In this document: positions 1 to 7,650 of the stretch, in pieces
Layout: each line of letters starts with the position of its first letter
How positions within the stretch are numbered: position 1 is the first letter of the stretch
NCBI GenBank assembly: GCA_022795735.1
Contig: JAAWHG010000008.1
Coordinates: 1-64,000, forward strand
Direction of reading: 5' to 3'
Origin: Oscillospiraceae bacterium
Lineage (GTDB): Bacteria; Bacillota; Clostridia; Oscillospirales; Oscillospiraceae
DNA length: 64,000 bases
Position numbers and translations under genes: made by a program
Notes under the pieces: model-generated
What the model was told of the DNA's origin: nothing
Seen by the model: only the letters and a program-made list of their open reading frames with translations
The model's database searches: none

Positions 1-90
1 GCTCGGCTTTGTCAAGAACTTTTTTTATTTTTTTCGGTCCTTTTTCTCAGCCCCGCCTTCCGGCGGGCCGCTGTCCCTCAGCGCTCCGAT

Positions 91-119
91 ATAATAACAG
101 ATGTGGATGCAAATGTCAA
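91..119 (-). promoter_or_regulatory. Leftward promoter, target outside the window
   Basis: On the minus strand TTGACA (119-114) and TATTAT (96-91) are separated by 17 bases. A second TTGACA lies at 15-10 on the same strand, at the window edge, so its -10 would be outside. Two closely spaced leftward sigma-A-type boxes suggest tandem promoters, as often seen in front of stable-RNA operons; that target is inference because the gene is not visible. Confidence 0.5.
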
Positions 120-159
120 GGCCTTTTTTCAAAATTCGCGATTTTTTTTGAAACTGCGG

Positions 160-194
160 CGCGGCGGCCCCTGGGAAGGGGGCCGCCGCGTTTT
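160..194. terminator. Strong GC hairpin between hpf and the left flank
   Basis: A 12-bp perfect stem (160-171 with 179-190) with a 7-base loop is followed by TTTT on the plus strand. It lies downstream of hpf (minus) but the T-run suits plus-strand transcription better. It may act in both directions. The rest of 1-250 holds no gene that I can support. Confidence 0.5.
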
Positions 195-250
195 CAAACT
201 ATTTTGTATTGTTTCGAGAAAGGGGGAAATCGGCCAAAATCGGCAGAAAC

Positions 251-793
251 TCAGCCCATATCCTCGATGATGCCATAGCCGCCGCTGTGACGGCGGTATA
301 CCACTGCGAAGGCGCCGTTGGCGTCCTCGTCGCGGAACGCGAAGAAATTATGCTCCAGCAGATTCATCTGAAGAATCGCCTCGTCGCGGGTCATGGGCTT
401 CATGGGGAACTGCTTGGTCCGAATGAGCGGGAATTCCTCCTCCTCCGGGTCCTCGGGCGCAAAGGAGGATACGGTCTCGGGGGTACGGACGAAAGCGTCC
501 TGCCGGATACGGCGCGCCAGACGGGTCTTGTTCTTGCGAATCTGGCCCTCGATTGTCGCCACCGCAGCGTCGATGGACGCAAACATATCAGATGTGCTCT
601 CGCTGGCACGGAAGAAGGTATTGGCCGCGTGGACCGTCAGCTCCACAATATTACGGTTCTTCTCCACGCTGAACGCGACCAGCGCCTCGGCGTCCTCGCG
701 GAAATAACGCTCCAGCTTGGTGACCTTCTTTTCCGCGTATGCACGCACGTTGCCGGGCAGATTTAACTTTTTTTCCAGAAACTGAATCTTCAT
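251..793 (-). CDS. hpf: Ribosome hibernation promoting factor, long form
   Basis: 180 residues, the usual length of long HPF. Residues 1-100 form the RaiA/YfiA domain that sits in the decoding region of the 30S subunit; residues about 120-177 form the C-terminal dimerisation domain (PMTRDEAILQMNLLEHNFFA, then a VVYRRHSGGYGII-like end). In Firmicutes the long form dimerises two 70S ribosomes into inactive 100S particles in stationary phase or stress. The ATG at 793 follows a GGAG-type site. A promoter lies about 85 bases upstream. It is monocistronic here. The family assignment is secure from sequence; the regulation is general knowledge. Confidence 0.96.
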   Translation of the reverse strand: MKIQFLEKKLNLPGNVRAYAEKKVTKLERYFREDAEALVAFSVEKNRNIVELTVHAANTFFRASESTSDMFASIDAAVATIEGQIRKNKTRLARRIRQDAFVRTPETVSSFAPEDPEEEEFPLIRTKQFPMKPMTRDEAILQMNLLEHNFFAFRDEDANGAFAVVYRRHSGGYGIIEDMG

Positions 794-875
794 GTTGCAA
801 CGCTCCTTTCATCATTAGGGAGGCGCGGCGCACTCTCTTTCATAACGCCGCAGACCGTAGGTTGTCTCTGTTTTC

Positions 876-903
876 ATTATACCACAATATTCTATTTTTG
901 CAA
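876..903 (-). promoter_or_regulatory. hpf promoter
   Basis: TTGCAA (903-898) and TATAAT (881-876) on the minus strand, spacer 16. It gives an untranslated leader of about 75 bases before hpf. Confidence 0.65.
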
Positions 904-915
904 TACAATACCGGC

Positions 916-1458
916 TTATTCTTTTTTCTTCTTCTCAATCTCTTCCAAGAGCATTTGCATGACCGTCTGATAGATTCCCTCCGCGCAGTTTCGGAGTGCC
1001 AAGGCCAGCCGCCTCGCCTGGGGCGCGGACGGAGCCATAAGCTCCAGCCGCATAATGCTCCCCTTCTCGCCGTCCAACTCCATGGACGCCGAAAAACGCT
1101 CGCCGGATGTCTGAACCGCCGTGTGGATTCGGCTATCCCGCTGCGCCTGGCTGTTAAACCTCGCCACCGCCTCCTGCACCCGCCGGGCTACCGGCACGGC
1201 CAGCGAGTCCTCCAGCACCGCGCCGGCATCCCGGCCCTTCTCTGTAATGGTATACTTCCCGCCCTCCCCAAATACCAGGTGGCCGGACTCCACCATCTGT
1301 GGCAGCGCCTCCCGGAGGTCAAAATAACTCAAGCAGTCGTCCTGATAACAGAGCTCGTAGATTTGCTGGACGTCCGCCGGGCAGTCCACACGGGCCATTG
1401 TATAAAGAATCAGGACCTTGACGTCCATCATGTTATGGATAAACCCCTGTTGTTCCAT
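916..1458 (-). CDS. DUF4364 family protein
   Basis: About 180 residues from the ATG at 1458. The N-terminal part (MEQQGFIHNMMDVKVLILYT) and a following short winged-helix-like segment (YFDLREALPQMVESGHLV, then GGKYTITEKG) match the DUF4364 family of Clostridia, which resembles PadR/MarR-type winged helices. The frame stays open upstream to a TTG at 1572, but that extension is low-complexity and does not look like the family, so I prefer the ATG even though its ribosome-binding site is weak. The very basic end (EEIEKKKKE) is typical of nothing specific. The regulatory role is inferred from fold; the target is unknown. It has its own promoter at 1645-1673. Confidence 0.8.
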   Translation of the reverse strand: MEQQGFIHNMMDVKVLILYTMARVDCPADVQQIYELCYQDDCLSYFDLREALPQMVESGHLVFGEGGKYTITEKGRDAGAVLEDSLAVPVARRVQEAVARFNSQAQRDSRIHTAVQTSGERFSASMELDGEKGSIMRLELMAPSAPQARRLALALRNCAEGIYQTVMQMLLEEIEKKKKE

Positions 1459-1765
1459 CGCAATCACTTTGCCGTCCGCCGCGCTGCCGGCACAATAAGG
1501 AGTGGTAAAATGCGGACAAGCGTTCTCCCTTCTTGTAAAATTGGTTACAAAATTGTTAAAATTGGTCTTCAAGCAACCTGCAAACCCAAAAATCCATGCA
1601 GCAAAACCTGGTTTAATTCCCTCCGGTCCCTTGTTCTTTTTTCCATTATAGCGTATTTTTCCCGTTATCTCAAGGGTTTAGCCCTGTTTTTTCCTGTCCT
1701 GGCGTTTTTTATGTCTTGTAACTTTCTGTATTTTTTTGTTACAGTAGTGACAGGAGGTGCTTACC
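1459..1765. other. Divergent intergenic region, DUF4364 / CAP protein
   Basis: 307 bases with no convincing gene. It contains the DUF4364 promoter, a long (about 180-base) DUF4364 leader, and three copies of AAAATTG on the plus strand at 1537, 1549 and 1558. The half next to the CAP gene is rich in T-runs; no clear sigma-A promoter for the CAP gene is recognisable. Confidence 0.5.
1645..1673 (-). promoter_or_regulatory. DUF4364 promoter
   Basis: TTGAGA (1673-1668), 17-base spacer, TATAAT (1650-1645) on the minus strand. Confidence 0.65.
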
Positions 1766-2440
1766 ATGAAAAGAAAACTCAGACAACTTTCCACCCTGAT
1801 CCTGGCGACAATGGTCGCCGCGTCCATCGCCGTGCCGGCTTCGGCGGCCAACAGCTGGTACCGAGGCTGGCCACCGGTCATGACCTGGCAGCCCAAAACC
1901 AACGTCGTCAAGGCATCCGACCCCTTCGGAACCGACAAACCGTCCACCCCTTCTACACCGTCAACCCCCTCAACCCCGTCGGAGCCGTCGGACCCGTCCG
2001 TGCCCACGCCCCCATCCAAGCCGACGACGCCCACTGTTCCCCCTACGACCAACCCGGGCGGTTCGGTCTCTTCGCTGGAGCGTCAGGTCGTTGAGCTGGT
2101 GAACCAGAAGCGGGCAGCCTATGGCTTGGGCGCGCTGACCCTGAGCACAAAGCTCTCCGACGGCGCCCGGCTCAAGTCGCAGGATCTGCAAAAGAACCGC
2201 TACTTTGACCATAACAGTCCCACCTACGGTTCGCCCTTTGACATGATGCGCTCTCTGGGCATTACTTATGGTTCCGCCGGCGAGAACATCGCCATGGGAT
2301 TTTCCAGCGCCGAGGCAGTGGTCAACGCCTGGATGAACTCCCCCAGCCACCGGGCCAACATTCTTGACGCAAGATTCAATCAGATCGGCGTTGGCTATGT
2401 CTCCAACGGCGGCTACTGGACCCAGTGGTTCACAAACTAA
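1766..2440 (+). CDS. Secreted CAP (SCP/PR1, YkwD-like) domain protein
   Basis: 224 residues from the ATG at 1766, chosen because CAGGAGGTG (1751-1759) lies 6 bases upstream; a GTG at 1757 sits inside that site. A signal peptide ends near PASAANS. Then comes a Pro/Ser/Thr linker (repeated PSTP units, about residues 50-90), then a CAP domain to the end. CAP signatures seen are DHNSPTYGSPFDMMR, GENIAMGF and WMNSPSHRANIL, including the conserved His and Glu residues. Bacterial YkwD-type CAP proteins are exported and linked to spores or the wall, with no agreed biochemical activity. It precedes an SLH protein on the same strand; a hairpin separates the two. Confidence 0.9.
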   Translation: MKRKLRQLSTLILATMVAASIAVPASAANSWYRGWPPVMTWQPKTNVVKASDPFGTDKPSTPSTPSTPSTPSEPSDPSVPTPPSKPTTPTVPPTTNPGGSVSSLERQVVELVNQKRAAYGLGALTLSTKLSDGARLKSQDLQKNRYFDHNSPTYGSPFDMMRSLGITYGSAGENIAMGFSSAEAVVNAWMNSPSHRANILDARFNQIGVGYVSNGGYWTQWFTN

Positions 2441-2457
2441 ATTCCATATAGTCTATC

Positions 2458-2498
2458 GGGACGCGCCGCTGAAAAATCCAAGGCCAGCAGCGCGTCCC
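2458..2498 (+). terminator. Hairpin after the CAP gene
   Basis: A 14-bp stem with one mismatch (2458-2471 with 2485-2498) starts 18 bases after the stop codon. There is no clear T-run, so it may be a weak terminator or an mRNA-stabilising hairpin. Confidence 0.4.
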
Positions 2499-2587
2499 GG
2501 CCTTTGCGAAAAAGAACGGCGGAGCTAGAATATTTCACAGGAAATAGCAAACAATACCTCCGACAAAATCCAAAGGAGGTATTTCCC

Positions 2588-3820
2588 TTGTCAGCAAATA
2601 CGCCAAAACTCAGGCGCTGCGCGCGTCTGGCCACAACCCTTGCGGCGCTCGGCCTTCTCGCCACCGCCGCCGCCGCTGCGGAGCGAGAAGCGCTTTGCAG
2701 CGCCGACTACCGCTTCTCCGGCGCGGATTTCTGCGACGCGGACACCCAACTGACCGGTATTTTCGTCACCGAGACTCCCCCGGCCAGCATCGGCTCGCTG
2801 CGGTGCGGCGGGCGAATTGTCCTGCCCGGCGACGCCCTCTGCGCCGACGCCTTGGCAACACTCCAGTTTACCCCTGTCTGCAAAGAGGCCAGCGAAGCCG
2901 TAATCGGTTATCTGCCCGTCACCGACGCAGGCGTCGGCGCGGCCCAGACCCTGAAGCTCCGGATCGCCTCCGGCAAAGACGAGGCTCCCGCCGCCAAGGA
3001 CGGCACCCTGGAAACCTACAAGAACATCCCCAACTCCGGCGTTTTAGAGGCCTCAGACCCGGAAGGCAAAGCCCTACAGTACACGCTGAGCTCCGCTCCG
3101 AAGCGCGGAACCGTCGAGCTCAATCCAGATGGAACCTACACCTATACCCCGGCTAAAAACAAGGTGGGTAAGGATTCCTTTACCTTCACCGCCACCGATC
3201 CCGCCGGAAACGTCTCTAACGAAGCCACCATTCAGATTGAAATCCTCAAGCCGGCCGACAAGCTGCGCTATGGCGACATGTCGGGAGACCCCGACCAGTT
3301 TGAGGCGCTCTGGCTCCACGGCCAGGGTATCTTTTCTGGTGAATTGATCGCGGGCGTTCCCTGCTTCTGCCCGGATAAGCCTGTGACACGCGGAGAATTT
3401 CTTGCAATGGCCGCCAAGCTCACCGGCATGGAGCCTGACGACGCCGAGATGGCCTCTGGCTTCGCCGATGAAGCGGAAACCCCGAGCTGGATGCGGCCCT
3501 ATATTGTCTCCGCGCTCCGCTCCGGCGTGATCTCCGGCGCAAGCTCGGAGCATGGCCTGGTCTTCCGTCCCGCCGCCAACCTGACCGGCGCGGAAGCTGC
3601 GGTGATTCTCCGCAACATCCTTCGCCTGCCCGACGTCAAGGACGCCGCCGCGTTCCCGGATGAGTCCACAGTCCCCGCCTGGGCGGAGACGGCGGTCAGC
3701 GCTCTGAGCAGCGCCGGCGTGGAACTGGACTTCTCCTCCTGCGACGCGCCTGTCACGCGCCGCGAGGCAGCAAAACTCCTTTATTCCGCAGAAAAGCTCC
3801 GCCAGCCCGGAGAGGAATAG
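2588..3820 (+). CDS. SLH-anchored surface protein with cadherin-like domain
   Basis: 410 residues when started at the TTG at 2588, which has a near-perfect AAAGGAGGT (2572-2580) 7 bases upstream; the frame is open further up without a better start. A signal peptide (LATTLAALGLLATAAAAA) is followed by an Ala/Cys-containing domain, then a cadherin-like/Ig-like domain (about residues 145-225: LEASDPEGKALQYTL, GTYTYTPAKNKVGKDSFTFT), then two to three SLH units (about 245-400: PVTRGEFLAMAAKLTGM, FADEAETPSWMRPYI). SLH units normally bind pyruvylated secondary wall polymers. It is exported and surface attached; ligand unknown. A strong terminator follows directly. Confidence 0.85.
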   Translation: MSANTPKLRRCARLATTLAALGLLATAAAAAEREALCSADYRFSGADFCDADTQLTGIFVTETPPASIGSLRCGGRIVLPGDALCADALATLQFTPVCKEASEAVIGYLPVTDAGVGAAQTLKLRIASGKDEAPAAKDGTLETYKNIPNSGVLEASDPEGKALQYTLSSAPKRGTVELNPDGTYTYTPAKNKVGKDSFTFTATDPAGNVSNEATIQIEILKPADKLRYGDMSGDPDQFEALWLHGQGIFSGELIAGVPCFCPDKPVTRGEFLAMAAKLTGMEPDDAEMASGFADEAETPSWMRPYIVSALRSGVISGASSEHGLVFRPAANLTGAEAAVILRNILRLPDVKDAAAFPDESTVPAWAETAVSALSSAGVELDFSSCDAPVTRREAAKLLYSAEKLRQPGEE

Positions 3821-3836
3821 CGCTCTCTAAAATGAT

Positions 3837-3894
3837 GGGGGCTGTCTCACAACGGCGTGATTCCACGCCGTCAGAGAGGCAGCCCCTATTTTTA
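3837..3894. terminator. Bidirectional terminator, SLH gene / long dlt operon
   Basis: Stem pairs GGGGCTG at 3837 with CAGCCCC ending at 3886, plus an inner AACGGCGTG/CACGCCGT hairpin, followed by TATTTTTATT on the plus strand. It lies between convergent genes and overlaps the stop codon of the macro-domain gene. Confidence 0.8.
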
Positions 3895-4371
3895 TTGCCG
3901 GTTTATCCCGCTTCGGTCAAAAAGGACCAGGAAGACTTTCATCTCATTGCCGCGCAGGAACTCTTGAATAGTCTCCTCCGCCACCTCCCTGGCCTGATCT
4001 TTTGGATAGCCAAAAATCCCGGCTGAAATCAATGGGAAAGCCAAAGAGCGGCAGCCCTTTTCTTTCGCAATCCGCAGGCAGTTGCGGTAGCAGGCGGCAA
4101 GCAGCTCACGTTCGCCGTGGCCGCCGCCATTCCAAATCGGGCCGACGGTATGGATGACATATTTGCAGGGCAGATTGTACGCGCCGGTCAGCTTGGCCTC
4201 CCCGGTGGAACAGCCGCCCAGCGTCCGGCACTCCGCGAGGAGCTCCGGCCCCGCAGCCCGATGGATGCAGCCGTCCACTCCGCCGCCGCCCAGCAGCGTG
4301 GAATTGGCCGCGTTGACAATGGCGTCCACCTCCATCCGGGTGACATCGCCGCGCAAGATTTGAAATGCCAT
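3892..4371 (-). CDS. Macro-domain protein, probable ADP-ribose hydrolase
   Basis: 159 residues, the length of a stand-alone macro domain (YmdB/MacroD group). Visible motifs are [19 protein letters not shown] (adenosine and phosphate binding), [23 protein letters not shown] and [12 protein letters not shown]. The family binds ADP-ribose and removes it from proteins or hydrolyses O-acetyl-ADP-ribose in the cytoplasm. The ATG follows AGGAGG. It is the last gene of the long dlt transcription unit, 23 bases after a transglutaminase-like lipoprotein gene, an odd cytoplasmic partner for an otherwise envelope-facing operon. Fold is certain; substrate is inference. Confidence 0.93.
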   Translation of the reverse strand: MAFQILRGDVTRMEVDAIVNAANSTLLGGGGVDGCIHRAAGPELLAECRTLGGCSTGEAKLTGAYNLPCKYVIHTVGPIWNGGGHGERELLAACYRNCLRIAKEKGCRSLAFPLISAGIFGYPKDQAREVAEETIQEFLRGNEMKVFLVLFDRSGINRQ

Positions 4372-4394
4372 GTATCGGCCTCCTGTCTCAAGAT

Positions 4395-5216
4395 TTACGG
4401 GAAGTAGTAGGCGTGTCCGTCGTAGTACACGCCGTCCTCTGTCGTCTCCCGAAAGGTGTCGTATTGTGGAAATTTATTGTCCAGTTGCGGGTCGAAAAGA
4501 TAGCTCTGTCCGTCCTCCCAGTCGATCATCACCCAGGCGTGCTCGTTGGTGACGCTGTATTCATGTCCCGCCACAACATAAGCCTGATAGCCCAGCTGCC
4601 TTGCGCACAGGCAGAACAGCGCCGCAAAGCCATAACAGTTGCTCTTTCCGTTTTTCAAGATAAAGGCCGCCGCCTCGTTGACCCAGTCGTCGCTTCCAGC
4701 GGGATAGTGGGCCACGCCAAGGTAGCCAAAGGACGGTCCGCTGATATAGTCGTAAATCTCTCGGAGCCTTGTCTCCTGCGCGGCCTCCGGGCCGGAAGTC
4801 ATTTCGTCCAGCAGATTCCAGACCTGCTCGTCCAATTCGACGTCCCCGCAGGTATAGCGGCCGTCGGGACCGAAGAAAAGCCGGTCGACATTGCCGTCGG
4901 TCAAATGGGTTCCATCTTCTTGTATGTAGTACAGCCCATCCGTCTCCATGGAAAGCTGCGGCTCAACCAGCTCGGGTTCCGGTTCCGGTACTGGTGCCGG
5001 CTCGGGCTCGGGCTCAGATTCCGGCTCTGGCAATGGCGCAGGCGAAGGTTTCGGTTCAGAATCTGCGGCGGAGACAAACTTTTCCGGCTCTGGTACCAGA
5101 GTTACCAGCTTGTCCGGCTCTGTCTCGGACGGCTTGCAGGCCTTTTCAGTTGCTTGGGACGCGCAGCCGGACAAAATACCTGCCAGCAAAAACGCCGCCA
5201 AAAGCTGTCGTTTCAT
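4395..5216 (-). CDS. Transglutaminase-like lipoprotein
   Basis: 273 residues. A lipobox (LSGC, Cys18) is followed by an acidic Pro/Glu linker to about residue 85. The C-terminal half is a transglutaminase-like (papain-fold) domain with candidate triad Cys194 ([19 protein letters not shown]), His226 (TNEHAWVMI) and Asp242 (YLFDPQL). In bacteria such exported domains act as proteases, amidases or cross-linkers, and some are inactive. The central segment [20 protein letters not shown] is closely similar to GRYTSGDAELDRYVEDILQK of the first gene of this operon (13302-14771), so the two are paralogues. It would be anchored on the outer face of the membrane. Target unknown. Confidence 0.85.
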   Translation of the reverse strand: MKRQLLAAFLLAGILSGCASQATEKACKPSETEPDKLVTLVPEPEKFVSAADSEPKPSPAPLPEPESEPEPEPAPVPEPEPELVEPQLSMETDGLYYIQEDGTHLTDGNVDRLFFGPDGRYTCGDVELDEQVWNLLDEMTSGPEAAQETRLREIYDYISGPSFGYLGVAHYPAGSDDWVNEAAAFILKNGKSNCYGFAALFCLCARQLGYQAYVVAGHEYSVTNEHAWVMIDWEDGQSYLFDPQLDNKFPQYDTFRETTEDGVYYDGHAYYFP

Positions 5217-5240
5217 ACGCTCTCTCTTTCTTTGTCGTCG

Positions 5241-5921
5241 TTAAGCGATTGCAGCCCCCTCATAGACGGCGGCCAACGCGTCGCCGGGCGCGGTCTCCTT
5301 CGGCGAGAGCAGCACCACATACCACAGCTTCGCACCTGTAGGCAGAAAACGGACCCGCGCCTCCATGGCAGGCGTATCCCCTACCGCCGGAGCTTCCAAG
5401 ACATAGCCCGACTCCAAATCCGGGTCAGGGCCGACCGTTACAGCTTCCGTCGCAGGCGGGTCGGTATAGTAGGCCTGTAAAAGCCCTACCGCCAAACGGA
5501 TTTGCTCTGAATCGCCCAGCCCCGACCCGTCCAAAACCTGCGCGTCCAGCCGGGGCAAGGCTTCTCCCTCCTTGGTCAGCAATGTGACCCGGGTCTTGGG
5601 GCTCTCCGTTTCACTAACCAGGGCGTTCTTATCGTAGGACAGCCGAAGCGTTCCATAGAGATGTTCTTCCGGACTTGGACCGGCCTCTTCCGCGTCTTCG
5701 GGGAGTGGCTCCGGTGGCTGATAGGCCTCCCGGTCAGGCAATTTGGGCAATTCTGTCTCCGCCGGCTCGGTTGTCTCCGCTTCCAACTGCTCCTGGCTGG
5801 GCGGCAAAACGTCCTCCTTTGGCGTATAGAACAGCAGCCACAGCAGAAAGACCGCGCTTCCCAGCATCAATGCCAGAACCAGGATCATCACTACATAGAA
5901 CGTTGTTCTTTTTTCCCCCAT
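5241..5921 (-). CDS. Single-pass membrane protein, unknown family
   Basis: 226 residues. One strong transmembrane helix at residues 8-30 (MILVLALMLGSAVFLLWLLF), then an acidic Pro/Glu-rich linker (35-85), then a small mixed domain (LYGTLRLSYDKNALVSE to the end) that should lie outside the membrane. The motif IRLAVGLLQAYYTDPPATEAV and the layout recall GerMN-type extracytoplasmic domains, but the match is too weak to claim. Its ATG overlaps the stop codon of the C39-like gene by one base (TAATG), implying translational coupling. I do not recognise a function; context suggests an envelope role. Confidence 0.65.
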   Translation of the reverse strand: MGEKRTTFYVVMILVLALMLGSAVFLLWLLFYTPKEDVLPPSQEQLEAETTEPAETELPKLPDREAYQPPEPLPEDAEEAGPSPEEHLYGTLRLSYDKNALVSETESPKTRVTLLTKEGEALPRLDAQVLDGSGLGDSEQIRLAVGLLQAYYTDPPATEAVTVGPDPDLESGYVLEAPAVGDTPAMEARVRFLPTGAKLWYVVLLSPKETAPGDALAAVYEGAAIA

Positions 5922-7141
5922 TACGCCGCCTCCTTCCCTGCCCGGTCAATTCGCTCGGGAGCGGCCGCCTTGTGCAGCTGCGGGAAAGCGTTCCGGTCCT
6001 GCTGAAACAGAATGAACGATTTGCAGTCCCGATAGAGCAGCGACGATTTGGCATAGACCAATCCCTGGTTATCGCCCGGAACGTCCCGCATCTGGTCGGT
6101 ATCCCGGTAACGGCTGGGTTGGACATAGGGGTCGGCCACCAGGAAATATCCCTCTCCGTCGATCACCTCATAGTCGGCCAGAACCATATAGTGCTCATGA
6201 CTTGTAAACGCGCCGGCCACTACATGGATGATGCCCATATAGCCCTTGTTGCCAATCTGATCGGCCAGCTGTTCCATGTCCAGTTGATTCTTGGGAACAA
6301 TCACCGGAGACTCCAGCACCGTACCATAGCGTTCCTTTTCCAGGTTGGTGTATTTTTTGGCGATGCCCTCAAAATACTCGTTTGGCAGGCCGTAGCTGAC
6401 CGGCCAGTTTCCCTCAAGCGCGTAGGTGCGCATCCAGCGGGGGGTAATCTCCACCATATGGTAGGTAGAGAACACCATGGCGGCGCAGGCGCAGCCGCAG
6501 CCGCGGTCCTTCAGCGTCGCGCCGTTGCCCTCAAACTCAAAAATTTCCTCCGCCCAATCCGGGTCGGTCTGGGCGAAATAATAGAGCTTGTCCGCAGTGC
6601 CGTCGCGATTGATGGTGCCCTTGGTGTCGTTTTTAACCATGTTATACTTGTAGACAATTTCAATATCATTACGCATCTCCGCGCTGATCGCGGGCAGTTT
6701 GTCCAACAAATACAGTGTCAAGCCGTCCAGCTGCGGCTCCTTGTCGGGCAAACCGCAAAACTGATAGAGGGTTTGCAGGAACAGCGCCAGATGTTCATCA
6801 AAATACTGTACCACCTCGGGACGGACCTGGGTATAGGTCACCAGCTCGTTGTGGGGGTAGAGATCGTTGGAGTAGAGGGCCCGCTTGACCTCCTCCACCT
6901 TCTGGCTCCTGTCACCGGGCTTGGGCGCGTCTGCCTCCTCGGGGAATTGTTCCAGAAGATACCGGGGCAGCAGCAGGCGCTGATACGCGACGCCATCCGC
7001 CTTAAATGTGGTCTCGCCAAAAAGCTGGGGCAGGTCCGCTTCGGCCAGTAGAGCATAAACGGCGTCGTTTGCCGACACTGCCGCCGCCAGCAGGACGCAG
7101 AGCAACAACGTCAGAGGCAATAAGATATGTATGCGCTTCAT
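5921..7141 (-). CDS. Exported C39-like (papain-fold) peptidase-family protein
   Basis: 406 residues with a signal peptide (cleavage near VSAND). Residues 185-345 show the C39_2-type papain fold: the oxyanion Gln191 in YYFAQTDPDWAEE, the nucleophile region RGCGCACAAMVF (Cys215, with Cys217 and Cys219 next to it), His317 in SHEHYMVLADY and Asp337 in FLVADPY. The N-terminal 180 residues are mostly helical and not recognised. Relatives are secreted cysteine peptidases, many with unknown substrates. It is the fourth papain-superfamily member in this operon. The triple Cys next to the nucleophile is unusual for the family. Catalysis is likely but unproven. Confidence 0.75.
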   Translation of the reverse strand: MKRIHILLPLTLLLCVLLAAAVSANDAVYALLAEADLPQLFGETTFKADGVAYQRLLLPRYLLEQFPEEADAPKPGDRSQKVEEVKRALYSNDLYPHNELVTYTQVRPEVVQYFDEHLALFLQTLYQFCGLPDKEPQLDGLTLYLLDKLPAISAEMRNDIEIVYKYNMVKNDTKGTINRDGTADKLYYFAQTDPDWAEEIFEFEGNGATLKDRGCGCACAAMVFSTYHMVEITPRWMRTYALEGNWPVSYGLPNEYFEGIAKKYTNLEKERYGTVLESPVIVPKNQLDMEQLADQIGNKGYMGIIHVVAGAFTSHEHYMVLADYEVIDGEGYFLVADPYVQPSRYRDTDQMRDVPGDNQGLVYAKSSLLYRDCKSFILFQQDRNAFPQLHKAAAPERIDRAGKEAA

Positions 7142-7155
7142 TGGACTATCCTTTC

Positions 7156-7479
7156 TCAGCCGGTCGCCAACACGTCCTGTATGGCTTCCTTCCCGGTCGC
7201 GTCGCGATAGGTATAGACCGTGAAGCCCTCGTACTCCAGCTGCCCGTCCTCTCCATCCCCCAGGCAGGATGAAACATAGGTCGTACTCGCCGGTTCGCCA
7301 ATCGCCTCAATCAGGGCGTCAACCTCCGCCTTTTCCTCCGCCATCGCCTGGGCCAGCGCAAGCCGCTCCTCCGGTGTGGCGGGGGGCTCGGTTTTCTTGC
7401 CGCAGGCCGTCAGGGGCAGCGCCAGCAATGTGAATAACACCGCCGCCGTGGCGGCCCCTTTTTTCCAAATTCCTTTCAT
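7156..7479 (-). CDS. Small lipoprotein, family member 3
   Basis: 107 residues. Lipobox near LPLTACGKK (Cys26), then a helical segment (EERLALAQAMAEEKAEVDAL) and a short domain with LIEAIGEPASTTYVSSC, DGQLEYEGFTVYTYRD. The last part is clearly related to the C-terminus of the lipoprotein at 12821-13291 (YAAIGEPESSRYEYSC, DGVLFYDGFLVFTYKE) and more distantly to that at 12315-12821. The pattern G-x-P, short loop, then a Phe/Tyr strand ending in a charged turn recalls BamE/SmpA-like folds; that comparison is inference. Located 9 bases after dltX and 14 bases before the C39-like gene. Confidence 0.75.
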   Translation of the reverse strand: MKGIWKKGAATAAVLFTLLALPLTACGKKTEPPATPEERLALAQAMAEEKAEVDALIEAIGEPASTTYVSSCLGDGEDGQLEYEGFTVYTYRDATGKEAIQDVLATG

Positions 7480-7488
7480 ATTGTCCTC

Positions 7489-7650
7489 CTAAAATTCGCT
7501 GTACACAAAGTCTATTCCCTGCCCCTCCGTAAAGAGCCAGGTCAGAAAGATGGCGGCGGCAATCCCCGCATAGCAGAGCGCCCGCAGATACCAAATCTCC
7601 CGCAGGGCGGTTTCAACCCTGTTGATAAAATTCCACAATCGCCCGGTCAA
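7489..7650 (-). CDS. dltX: DltX-like small membrane protein
   Basis: About 53 residues if started at the TTG at 7650, which has GGAAGGGG (7668-7661) ten bases upstream; a TTG at 7656 or GTG at 7689 are alternatives. It overlaps the 3' end of dltD. One transmembrane helix (ALCYAGIAAAIFLTWLF) is followed by the ending IDFVYSEF. DltX proteins are about 50 residues, single-pass, and end in a conserved F-x-Y-x-E-F motif that serves D-alanine transfer in the Dlt pathway. In most described operons dltX precedes dltA; here it follows dltD. The C-terminal motif and context make the call convincing despite the small size. Confidence 0.82.
   Translation of the reverse strand: MTGRLWNFINRVETALREIWYLRALCYAGIAAAIFLTWLFTEGQGIDFVYSEF

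Noticed and set aside
739-2094. A long plus-strand open frame of about 450 codons across hpf, DUF4364 and the CAP gene
   Set aside because: It runs antisense to or out of frame with three recognisable genes, has no family resemblance, and is explained by high GC content.
3892-4371. The macro-domain gene as part of a toxin-antitoxin (DarT-DarG type) or phage element
   Set aside because: There is no DarT-like partner, the domain stands alone at normal length, and the surroundings hold no phage or mobile genes.
5675-7051. A plus-strand open frame of about 450 codons antisense to the C39-like gene
   Set aside because: The minus-strand gene has a signal peptide and the papain-fold motifs, and fits the operon; the antisense frame does not.
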